Below are positions 1-5,095 of a stretch of 5,095 nucleotides of DNA, one piece after another. Position numbers and translations under genes: made by a program. Position 1 is the stretch's first letter, and the number at the start of each line of letters is the position of its first letter. Below the pieces are notes generated by a model, which saw only the letters and a program-made list of their open reading frames with translations, did no database searches and was not told the origin of the DNA. Source of the stretch: JBHHZI01 sp046757965 (GTDB lineage: Bacteria > Acidobacteriota > Polarisedimenticolia > SMYD01); the NCBI GenBank assembly GCA_046757965.1, contig JBHHZI010000200.1:1-5095 (forward strand), read 5' to 3'.

Positions 1-826
1 GGGAACCGAGGGCCCAGGCCGCGGCAGCCGTGGCAAGGGTGAACTCGGCGCCCAGGGCGTGGCCGGCCAGCCAGATGGTGACGGCGCTCGCCATCCACAC
101 GGCGGGTCCGGCGCTGACGATCCAGACCCAGGTGGCGGGCCGACCGAGAACGCCCGGCACGGCGGCGACGGCCCCCTCGACGGCACGAGCTGCGCCAACC
201 AGTCGGTCACCCAGACGTTGGCGGCCCCATCGCCGCACGCCCGGGAAGAGGAATGCGGCGGCCACCAGGCCCAGACCGCCGGCCGCGACACCGGCGACCA
301 GCCAGCGACCGTGACCCTGCTGCGCGGGCAGCAGGGCGCCGGGCAGAAAGAGCAGACCGATCGCAACACTCACCAGGCTGTAGCCGACCTGATCGATGAG
401 CGTCGCCGCGTAGACCGGTCCGGTGCCCTCGCCGGTGCGTCGCGTCAGGATGCGGGCGCGCACGATGCCGCCCAGCGGGCGTGCGCCGGGCAGCACGGTG
501 TTGAGAAACACGCTGCTCATCAGGGCTCCGAAGCAGAGGGCCCAGGGTGCACGCCGGACAGGATAGAGGATGCCCCGCCAACGAGCCGTCCAGACGCCGT
601 AGCGCGCCAGGTTGACCGCCGCTGCCCCGGCGAGCCACCACGGGTCGGCATGCCGCAGGTGCTCGGGCAATCGCCGGAAGCCGTCCTGTCCGAGAGTGCG
701 CCAGAGAAAGAAACCGGTCAAGGAGAGGACGGCCGCCGCCAGCCCCAGACGCAGGAGTCGCAGCCAGCGGGCCTGCTGGCGCCGCGCCGCCGGGGCGCGC
801 GGCGGCGGCGTGAGCCCGTCAGTCAT
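1..826 (-). CDS. Lysylphosphatidylglycerol-synthase-TM / YbhN-like flippase-family membrane protein, 3' end cut by the window
   Basis: An uninterrupted minus-strand frame runs from ATG at 826 to the window edge, giving 275 codons with no stop. The product is very hydrophobic, with a short basic, proline-rich cytoplasmic N-terminus (residues 1-23), a first membrane segment at about 24-42, and further membrane segments to the edge. Family signatures seen are NLARYGVWTARWRGIL (72-87), then LNTVLPGARPLGG (108-120) followed by VRARIL, and DQVGYSLV (145-152). These match the PF03706 family: the membrane half of MprF, AglD and YbhN/UPF0104. Family members are usually a little over 300 residues, so most of the gene is present. 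Some relatives translocate or handle lipids, but the substrate here is unknown. The start overlaps the capA-like stop by 8 bp (ATGACTGA) and has no strong Shine-Dalgarno of its own, which suggests translational coupling. Family call is fairly sure; function is inference. Confidence 0.8.
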   Translation of the reverse strand, partial: MTDGLTPPPRAPAARRQQARWLRLLRLGLAAAVLSLTGFFLWRTLGQDGFRRLPEHLRHADPWWLAGAAAVNLARYGVWTARWRGILYPVRRAPWALCFGALMSSVFLNTVLPGARPLGGIVRARILTRRTGEGTGPVYAATLIDQVGYSLVSVAIGLLFLPGALLPAQQGHGRWLVAGVAAGGLGLVAAAFLFPGVRRWGRQRLGDRLVGAARAVEGAVAAVPGVLGRPATWVWIVSAGPAVWMASAVTIWLAGHALGAEFTLATAAAAWALGS

Positions 827-1964
827 CGCCGGTCGCGGTCGGGGTTGCCGGGGCGCACGCGTCCTCGGTGGTCGCGTGGGAGAAGCAGTCGAGATCGGCC
901 AGCACCCGGTCGGCATCGGCGCCGGTCCGGAACCACGGCTGAAACGGCGCGCCGGGCAGGCTGTCGACACCGATGGGCAGGAAGCGGGTGTCGGCCAGAC
1001 CCCGACCGGTGCGGGGAACGAGCACCTCGAGGAGCGCGGCGTCCTTGAAGGTGGGATTCCAGTTGCCGGCGAACATCAGGTTGCCCAGGGAGTACGCCAC
1101 GAACGTCTCACCGAACCGCTCGAACCCCTGCAGGGCGTGTGGATGATGCCCGACCACCAGGTGGGCACCGGCCCGCGCGGCCACCTGCGCCAGCCGCCGC
1201 TGTCCAGGGAGGACCAGGTGGGTGGCCTCCCGGCCCCAGTGAAACGACACCAGGACGGTGTCGACGCTCCGGGCCAGGGCCCGCACATCCTCGTCGACCC
1301 AGCGGGCGAGCCGGTCGATCTGTCCCCGGGTGCCGGCGACGCCGGCCGTGGTGGCGGTGGCGAACATCTCCTCCGGCTCGCTGGTCAATGCTCCCAGCCA
1401 CACATAGCCGATGAACCCGAATGTCCGGTCATGTCGCGACAGGATCAGCGGTCGCCGCGCCTCGGCGAGATCGCGACCGGCGCCGTAGGCCCCGATGCCC
1501 GCGGCATCCAGTGTGGCGCGTGTCTCGACCACACCCGCGACGCCGAAGTCGAAGGCGTGGTTGTTGGCGAGGCAGGCCACGTCCACACCCGCGTCGACGA
1601 GGACATTCACTGCGCCCGGGTCCGCACGAAAATTGTAATTCTTCTCGACCGCGTCACCATGCGCCGTCAGGGTGCCCTCGAGATTGATCCAGAACAGGTC
1701 GGCCGCCCGCGTACGCGACCGGATGCGGCGAAATGGATACCGGGTCATCTCCGCCTCGGAGGTGTCTCCCCGGGCGCGCAGCTCGTCGAAGTACTCGTCG
1801 AGGTGGTAGCCGAGAGTGACGTCGCCCCCGACCAGGATCTGGAGCGGCCGACCGGCGGCCGGTGCCGGATCACCGGCGAGCGCGGGGCACAGCTCGGCGA
1901 TCGCCGCCAGCAAGCCCGGCAGGCAGGGCCGGAACAATGGCCAGCGGAAAAAAGAGGTGAGCAT
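819..1964 (-). CDS. CapA/PgsA-family poly-gamma-glutamate-synthesis-type metallophosphatase-like protein
   Basis: The product is 381 residues with the ordered motifs of the PGA_cap family (PF09587, calcineurin-like fold): LVGGDVTLG (44-52), FWINLEGTL (91-99), LANNHAFDFG (132-141), VSFHWGRE (239-246), VVGHHPHALQGFE (270-282) and AYSLGNLMF (290-298). The Asp, Asn, Glu and His residues of a metal-binding phosphoesterase-like site are all present, so it looks intact. Residues 1-30 resemble a Sec signal (R7 and R12, a hydrophobic stretch at 14-25, ALA before G31), so the domain probably acts outside the cytoplasm. The C-terminal tail (364-381) is low complexity. Family members include capsule proteins of poly-glutamate producers, but most proteobacterial homologues lie outside cap loci and have no proven role; no ligase genes are visible here. 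The ATG at 1964 is the only ATG upstream of the domain and lacks a good ribosome binding site. The gene is first in a leftward unit with the flippase-like gene. Confidence 0.87.
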   Translation of the reverse strand: MLTSFFRWPLFRPCLPGLLAAIAELCPALAGDPAPAAGRPLQILVGGDVTLGYHLDEYFDELRARGDTSEAEMTRYPFRRIRSRTRAADLFWINLEGTLTAHGDAVEKNYNFRADPGAVNVLVDAGVDVACLANNHAFDFGVAGVVETRATLDAAGIGAYGAGRDLAEARRPLILSRHDRTFGFIGYVWLGALTSEPEEMFATATTAGVAGTRGQIDRLARWVDEDVRALARSVDTVLVSFHWGREATHLVLPGQRRLAQVAARAGAHLVVGHHPHALQGFERFGETFVAYSLGNLMFAGNWNPTFKDAALLEVLVPRTGRGLADTRFLPIGVDSLPGAPFQPWFRTGADADRVLADLDCFSHATTEDACAPATPTATGDD

Positions 1965-2004
1965 CGAGAGCGTCGATCGAAGCGGCGGAACCTGCGGTGG
2001 AGAG

Positions 2005-2016
2005 ACGTCCGGACGT
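2005..2016. repeat. Perfect 12-bp palindrome near the predicted capA-like transcription start
   Basis: ACGTCCGGACGT equals its own reverse complement, with no spacer. It lies a few bases downstream of the predicted leftward start point (about 2018), a usual place for an operator. A palindrome of this length can occur by chance about once in a window of this size, so support is modest. Confidence 0.35.
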
Positions 2017-2024
2017 GGCGCGGG

Positions 2025-2054
2025 ACACTACGCCAGCCGGTTCGCGCCTGTCAA
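2025..2054 (-). promoter_or_regulatory. Predicted sigma70-type promoter of the capA-like operon
   Basis: On the minus strand a perfect -35 hexamer TTGACA (2054-2049) is followed by an 18-bp spacer and TAGTGT (2030-2025), which keeps the key T1, A2 and T6 of a -10 box. Transcription would begin near 2018, giving a leader of about 54 nt before the ATG at 1964. Position and orientation fit the leftward unit. The call rests on consensus match alone. Confidence 0.6.
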
Positions 2055-2059
2055 CCGGC
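2036..2059. promoter_or_regulatory. Inverted repeat over the capA-like -35 box, candidate operator
   Basis: Arms GCCGGTT (2036-2042) and AACCGGC (2053-2059) are perfect reverse complements separated by 10 nt. The right arm shares 2053-2054 with the -35 hexamer, and the dyad covers part of the promoter spacer. A bound dimeric regulator would block the leftward promoter. No regulator gene is in the window, so its role is inference. Confidence 0.4.
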
Positions 2060-2068
2060 CGCGCTGCA

Positions 2069-2098
2069 TGGACGCCAGCCTGCAACTCGTTCTATCAT
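2069..2098 (+). promoter_or_regulatory. Weak candidate promoter for the efflux operon
   Basis: TGGACG (2069-2074), 18 bp, then TATCAT (2093-2098) is the best rightward sigma70-like pair seen upstream of the adaptor gene. The -10 is good (5 of 6) and the -35 is mediocre (4 of 6). It would start transcription near 2105, leaving a leader of roughly 80 nt. TATCAT is in an unusually AT-rich patch of this GC-rich stretch, which adds a little support. Confidence 0.35.
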
Positions 2099-2175
2099 GT
2101 TCCCTTCGCGCGTCTTTCCGCCGCCTCCGCCGAGCCGCGGGGAACTATCGTCCGGGTTGTCACGTAGTCAGGTCC

Positions 2176-2181
2176 GGGAGG
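2176..2181 (+). promoter_or_regulatory. Ribosome binding site that fixes the adaptor GTG start
   Basis: GGGAGG lies 6 nt upstream of GTG at 2188. It is the strongest Shine-Dalgarno seen in the window. It decides this start over an in-frame ATG at 2068, which would add 40 uncharacteristic residues ahead of the signal peptide and lies upstream of the candidate -10 box. Confidence 0.7.
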
Positions 2182-2187
2182 TTCGGT

Positions 2188-3303
2188 GTGTCGAGGTCTG
2201 ATCGAAGCCGGTTGAACGGGTCTACCCGGCTGCTCTGTGCGGTCGCGCTGGCAGGATGGGTGGTGCTGCCCGGCTGCGGCGGGGGCCAGGGAACGGCCGG
2301 CACCGCCATCGCGGCCACCTCCGAGCAGAACGATGCCGCCGAGAAGGAGGCGATCGCCGTCCGGGTCGAGCCGGTGCGCACCGAGGTGGTCTCCTCTCTT
2401 TACTCCACCAGCGCCACGCTGCGCGCCGACAAGCGGGCCACGGTGACGGCGCGCAGCAGCGGCATCATCGAGGCCATCCTCGTGGAGGAGGGCGATAACG
2501 TGACCGCCGGCCAGCCGCTGGCGCGCCTCGAAGACGACGAACAGGTCATCGATCTGGCCCGCGCGCGGGCCACGCGGACCACCCTGGAGAGGGAATTCGC
2601 CCGCGCCGAGGTCCTGCACAGCCAGGGACTGATCAGCGACGAGGACCACGACACCGCACGACGGGAGTTCGACGATGCGGATCATGCGGCGGCGCTGGCC
2701 GATCTGGAACTGGCGCGGATGGTGATCCGGGCGCCCTTCGCCGGCGTGGTGCTGGCCCGCCACCTCGACACGGGCGCCTCCATCGCCAGTGGCACGCCAG
2801 TGTTCGATGTCGCCGACTTGACGCCGCTGTATGCCGATGTCGCCATCCCCGAACGACATGTGCTGGCCCTGCGGACCGGACAGGCGGTCCGCCTGACGGC
2901 CGATGCCGCCGGCCGCTCGCTGGATGCGGTCATCGATCGAATCGCACCGGCGGTCGACCCGTCGACCGGGACGGTGAAGGTGACGCTCTCGGTCGCCCAT
3001 CCCGAAGGCATCCGGCCGGGTGCCTTCGTGCGCGCCGACATCGTCACCGATACTCATGACGATGCCCTGGTGGTGTCCCGCCCGGCCCTGGTGGCCGAAG
3101 GCAACCGCTGGCACCTGTACCGTCTCGCCGATGACGATCATGTGGAGCAGGTCGAGGTCCGTCTCGGCTACGAGGAAGGTCCGCTCGTCGAGATCGCCGG
3201 GGTGGTCGGCGAGACCGCACCCCTGATCGACGGCACGCCGGTGGTGATCGCCGGCGCCCCGGCCCTGTCGGACGGCGCGCGGGTTCGTGTGATGGAGCCC
3301 TGA
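2188..3303 (+). CDS. RND efflux periplasmic adaptor (membrane fusion protein), lipoprotein
   Basis: From GTG 2188 the product is 371 residues. It begins with a lipoprotein signal: a basic n-region with several Arg, a hydrophobic stretch at 14-27, then LPGC, with Cys30 as the predicted lipidated residue. The Pro before Gly is less usual for a lipobox. A HlyD/AcrA-type layout follows: first half of the lipoyl domain at about 85-115 (TARSSGIIEAILVEEGDNV), a short alpha-hairpin at about 115-178, second lipoyl half from IRAPFAGVV (180-188), a beta-barrel at about 205-285 (LTPLYADVAIPE), and a membrane-proximal C-terminus. The length is normal for a short adaptor. In tripartite pumps this protein links the inner-membrane RND permease to an outer-membrane channel. 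It lies 13 bp upstream of the permease, which fits one operon. Substrate (drug, lipid or metal) cannot be told; no His-rich metal-binding stretch is seen. Confidence 0.9.
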   Translation: MSRSDRSRLNGSTRLLCAVALAGWVVLPGCGGGQGTAGTAIAATSEQNDAAEKEAIAVRVEPVRTEVVSSLYSTSATLRADKRATVTARSSGIIEAILVEEGDNVTAGQPLARLEDDEQVIDLARARATRTTLEREFARAEVLHSQGLISDEDHDTARREFDDADHAAALADLELARMVIRAPFAGVVLARHLDTGASIASGTPVFDVADLTPLYADVAIPERHVLALRTGQAVRLTADAAGRSLDAVIDRIAPAVDPSTGTVKVTLSVAHPEGIRPGAFVRADIVTDTHDDALVVSRPALVAEGNRWHLYRLADDDHVEQVEVRLGYEEGPLVEIAGVVGETAPLIDGTPVVIAGAPALSDGARVRVMEP

Positions 3304-3306
3304 GGG
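3302..3306 (+). promoter_or_regulatory. Probable ribosome binding site of the RND permease
   Basis: GAGGG overlaps the adaptor stop codon and sits 10 nt before the GTG at 3317. The spacing is slightly long. The alternative ATG at 3362 would remove the conserved cytoplasmic start and part of TM1, so GTG 3317 is preferred. Confidence 0.4.
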
Positions 3307-3316
3307 CGCCTCCGCC

Positions 3317-5095
3317 GTGTCGTTGCCCGCACTCTCGGTTCGACGCCCCATCACGGTGCTGATGGCCACCATCGCCGTCTGCACCTTCGGCTGGCTCGCC
3401 CTGCTCGAGCTGCCCGTGGACCTGCTCCCCGATCTCTCCTACCCGACGCTCACCATCCAGACGGTCTACCACGACGCGGCGCCGGTGTCGGTGGAGCAGT
3501 TCGTCACGCGGCCGGTGGAGGAGGCGGTGGGGGTCATTCCCGGTGTGCGGGAGATGCGCTCCATCTCGCGCGCCGGTCTGTCGGAGGTCATTCTCGAGTT
3601 CGAGTGGGACGAGCAGATGGATTTTGCGGCCCTCGACGTGCGCGAGAAACTCGGCCTGGTCCAGTTGCCGGAGGATGTGGATATTCCCAGGGTCCTGCGC
3701 TTCGACCCGTCCCTCGACCCCATCGTGCGCCTGGCCCTGTCGGGCGCCCGTCCCCTCGATGAGCTGCGCACCGTCGCCGACCGCTGGCTCAAGCCCCGCC
3801 TCGAGTCGGTGCGAGGCGTGGCCTCCGCCCGGGTGCGCGGCGGCCTGGAACCGGAGGTGGTGGTCTCTGCCCGGGAGGATCGCCTGTCGGCCTACGACCT
3901 GACCCTCGACGACCTGTCCGCGGCGATCCAGGCCGAGAACGTCAACCAGCCCGGCGGCACGCTGAAGGATTTCAACGCCGTCTACCTGGTGCGCACGCTG
4001 CACGAGTTCGACGACCTGGACCAGATCCGGCGAACCGTCGTGCGCCAGGGAGACGCGGGCCGGGTCCGCGTGGAAGACGTGGCCGACGTCACCCGGGGGC
4101 ACCGGGATCGGGAGGAGATCACGCGGCTGGACGGGAAGGAGATCGTGGAGATCGATCTGCATCGGGAAGGGTCGGCCAACACGGTCGCCGTGGCGACCGA
4201 CATCCAGGCGGAGATCGCCCACCTGCGCACCGAACTGGCGGATGATCTCGACCTCTCGGTCATGGCCGACCAGTCGCGCTACATCTCGGCCGCCGTGCAT
4301 CAGGTGTGGAGCGCCGCCCTGATCGGCGGCTTCCTGGCCATCCTCGTGCTGTACTTCTTTCTCCGCGATCTGCCCAGCACGCTGATCATCGCACTCTCCA
4401 TCCCGGTGTCGGTGATCGCCACGTTCCTGCCGATGCAGCAGGCCGGCGTCACCCTGAACATCATGTCACTGGGTGGCCTGGCCCTGGGGGTCGGCATGCT
4501 GGTGGACAGTTCCATCGTGGTGCTCGAGGCGATCGATCGGCGCCGCCGGGACGGGCTGGGTCGCGCCGCCGCGGCGGCGGCCGGGGCCAGCGAGGTGGCC
4601 GGCGCCGTGGTGGCCTCGACACTCACCACCGTGTCGGTGTTCTTTCCCATCGTCTTCGTCAGTGGCATCGCCGGTCAACTCTTCTATGACCAGGCGGTGA
4701 CCGTCTGTCTCTCGCTCCTGGCCTCGCTGGCCGTGGCCCTGACGCTCATCCCGGCCCTCGCGGCCATCGATTTCACCGCCGTTCGCAGTGGCGCCTTCGA
4801 GACGTTGTTTCCATGGGATCGGGCGGTGGGCCACGAACGCGTGCCGACCGAGCCGCGCCTGCTGGCCGCCGCCGGACGCTTCATCCGGGCAGGAGCCGGC
4901 GGCTCGGCAGGCGCCCTGCGCGGACTTCTCGTCTGGCCCGCTCGCGCCGCCGTGTTCTGTCTCTGGCTGCTCCCCGCCGCCGTTCACGGCCTGGCGACGG
5001 TGCTGTTTCCGTACGTGGGCTCCCTGCGCCTGGCCGGCGTCCGGCTCCCGCCGGTGGGCGATGGCCGGCACTGGTTCAGCCGCCTGCTGTCTGTG
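3317..5095 (+). CDS. RND-family efflux permease (AcrB/MexB-like superfamily), 3' end cut by the window
   Basis: The frame runs 593 codons from GTG 3317 to the window end without a stop; full-length members are usually over 1000 residues. Residues 1-11 match the usual cytoplasmic start (LSVRRPIT). TM1 is at about 12-32, followed by LPVDLLPDLSYPTL, then a periplasmic porter/docking region to about 330 with VEEAVGVIPGV and the Asn-Gln-Pro-Gly-Gly turn. TM2 is at about 331-349, TM3 at 354-373 and TM4 at 383-403. TM4 carries the proton-relay motif as LVDSSIVVLEAI: Asp397 aligns with AcrB Asp407, but the position of AcrB Asp408 is Ser398. TM5 (STLTTVSVFFPIVFVSGIAG, 434-453) and TM6 (461-483) are canonical. 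After TM6, about 110 residues include an extra hydrophobic stretch at 537-564. The protein would be a proton-driven trimer in the inner membrane working with the upstream adaptor. The outer-membrane partner and substrate are not visible. Confidence 0.93.
   Translation, partial: MSLPALSVRRPITVLMATIAVCTFGWLALLELPVDLLPDLSYPTLTIQTVYHDAAPVSVEQFVTRPVEEAVGVIPGVREMRSISRAGLSEVILEFEWDEQMDFAALDVREKLGLVQLPEDVDIPRVLRFDPSLDPIVRLALSGARPLDELRTVADRWLKPRLESVRGVASARVRGGLEPEVVVSAREDRLSAYDLTLDDLSAAIQAENVNQPGGTLKDFNAVYLVRTLHEFDDLDQIRRTVVRQGDAGRVRVEDVADVTRGHRDREEITRLDGKEIVEIDLHREGSANTVAVATDIQAEIAHLRTELADDLDLSVMADQSRYISAAVHQVWSAALIGGFLAILVLYFFLRDLPSTLIIALSIPVSVIATFLPMQQAGVTLNIMSLGGLALGVGMLVDSSIVVLEAIDRRRRDGLGRAAAAAAGASEVAGAVVASTLTTVSVFFPIVFVSGIAGQLFYDQAVTVCLSLLASLAVALTLIPALAAIDFTAVRSGAFETLFPWDRAVGHERVPTEPRLLAAAGRFIRAGAGGSAGALRGLLVWPARAAVFCLWLLPAAVHGLATVLFPYVGSLRLAGVRLPPVGDGRHWFSRLLSV

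Larger units (their letters stand above)
1965..2187. promoter_or_regulatory. Divergent intergenic region between the capA-like and efflux operons
   Basis: About 220 bp with no convincing gene separates two start codons that point away from each other, so both units must be transcribed from here or through it. It holds a good leftward promoter, a weaker rightward one, an inverted repeat with 7-bp arms and a 12-bp palindrome, each listed separately. An 8-bp palindrome TCGATCGA (1973-1980) lies directly upstream of the capA-like start. No riboswitch or small RNA is recognisable. Reading frames that cross the region give arginine-rich, composition-driven peptides. Confidence 0.75.

Noticed and set aside
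59..1048. Plus-strand reading frame of 329 codons over the flippase-like gene
   Set aside because: The product is polar and repetitive in composition, whereas the minus strand gives a clear polytopic membrane protein with PF03706 motifs.
2157..2185. TTGTCA at 2157-2162 as a -35 box for the adaptor gene
   Set aside because: No -10-like hexamer follows at the right distance, and transcription would begin at or beyond the start codon.
2068..2187. ATG at 2068 as an upstream in-frame start of the adaptor
   Set aside because: It has no ribosome binding site, lies upstream of the candidate -10 box, and would bury the lipoprotein signal 40 residues inside; GTG 2188 with GGGAGG is better.
612..2201. 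Plus-strand reading frame of 529 codons across the CapA-like gene and the intergenic region
   Set aside because: The opposite strand carries all CapA motifs in order; the plus-strand product is low complexity with no family features.
3304..3316. Terminator or promoter between the adaptor and permease genes
   Set aside because: Only 13 bp separate the genes and they hold no stem-loop; the pair is best read as one operon.
2095..3384. Antisense reading frame of 429 codons opposite the adaptor gene
   Set aside because: It covers the whole adaptor gene and both GTG starts, shows no recognisable motif, and is explained by codon bias on the other strand.
3044..4300. Long antisense reading frame of 418 codons opposite the RND permease
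   Set aside because: It is rich in Arg, Gly, His and Asp with no domain motif, and mirrors a strongly conserved gene; GC-rich genes routinely open such shadow frames.

Overview
The window comes from a GC-rich Gram-negative bacterium. The evidence is the strong G/C third-position bias in every real gene, a lipoprotein periplasmic adaptor and a tripartite-type RND pump, which need a two-membrane envelope. The base composition and style would fit Gammaproteobacteria or another GC-rich Gram-negative phylum, but nothing here fixes the lineage.

The layout is two divergent transcription units separated by about 220 bp (1965-2187). Leftward (minus strand): a CapA/PgsA-type metallophosphatase-like protein (819-1964) is followed by a polytopic membrane protein of the YbhN/AglD/MprF-N-terminal 'flippase-like' family (826 down to the window edge). 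They overlap by 8 bp through ATGACTGA, so they are probably translationally coupled. Rightward (plus strand): a lipoprotein RND periplasmic adaptor (GTG 2188 to 3303) is followed 13 bp later by the inner-membrane RND permease (GTG 3317 to the window end). The permease is open at the right edge: 593 codons are present, roughly the first half and a little more.

The intergenic region holds a good sigma70-like promoter for the leftward unit (TTGACA, 18 bp, TAGTGT). It also holds a 7-bp-arm inverted repeat over the -35 box, a perfect 12-bp palindrome near the predicted transcription start, and a weaker promoter candidate for the pump. The adaptor start is well supported by a GGGAGG ribosome binding site.

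Functionally, the right half encodes two of the three parts of an efflux system: adaptor plus permease, with no outer-membrane channel visible. The left half looks like an envelope pair, a probably exported CapA-like protein and a membrane protein of a family that includes lipid-handling members. The substrate of neither system can be read from the sequence. I see no clearly undescribed system. The points most worth checking are the coupled CapA/flippase-like pair, the dyads in the divergent promoter, and the extra hydrophobic segment after TM6 of the RND permease. No RNA genes, mobile elements, CRISPR arrays or convincing terminators were found.
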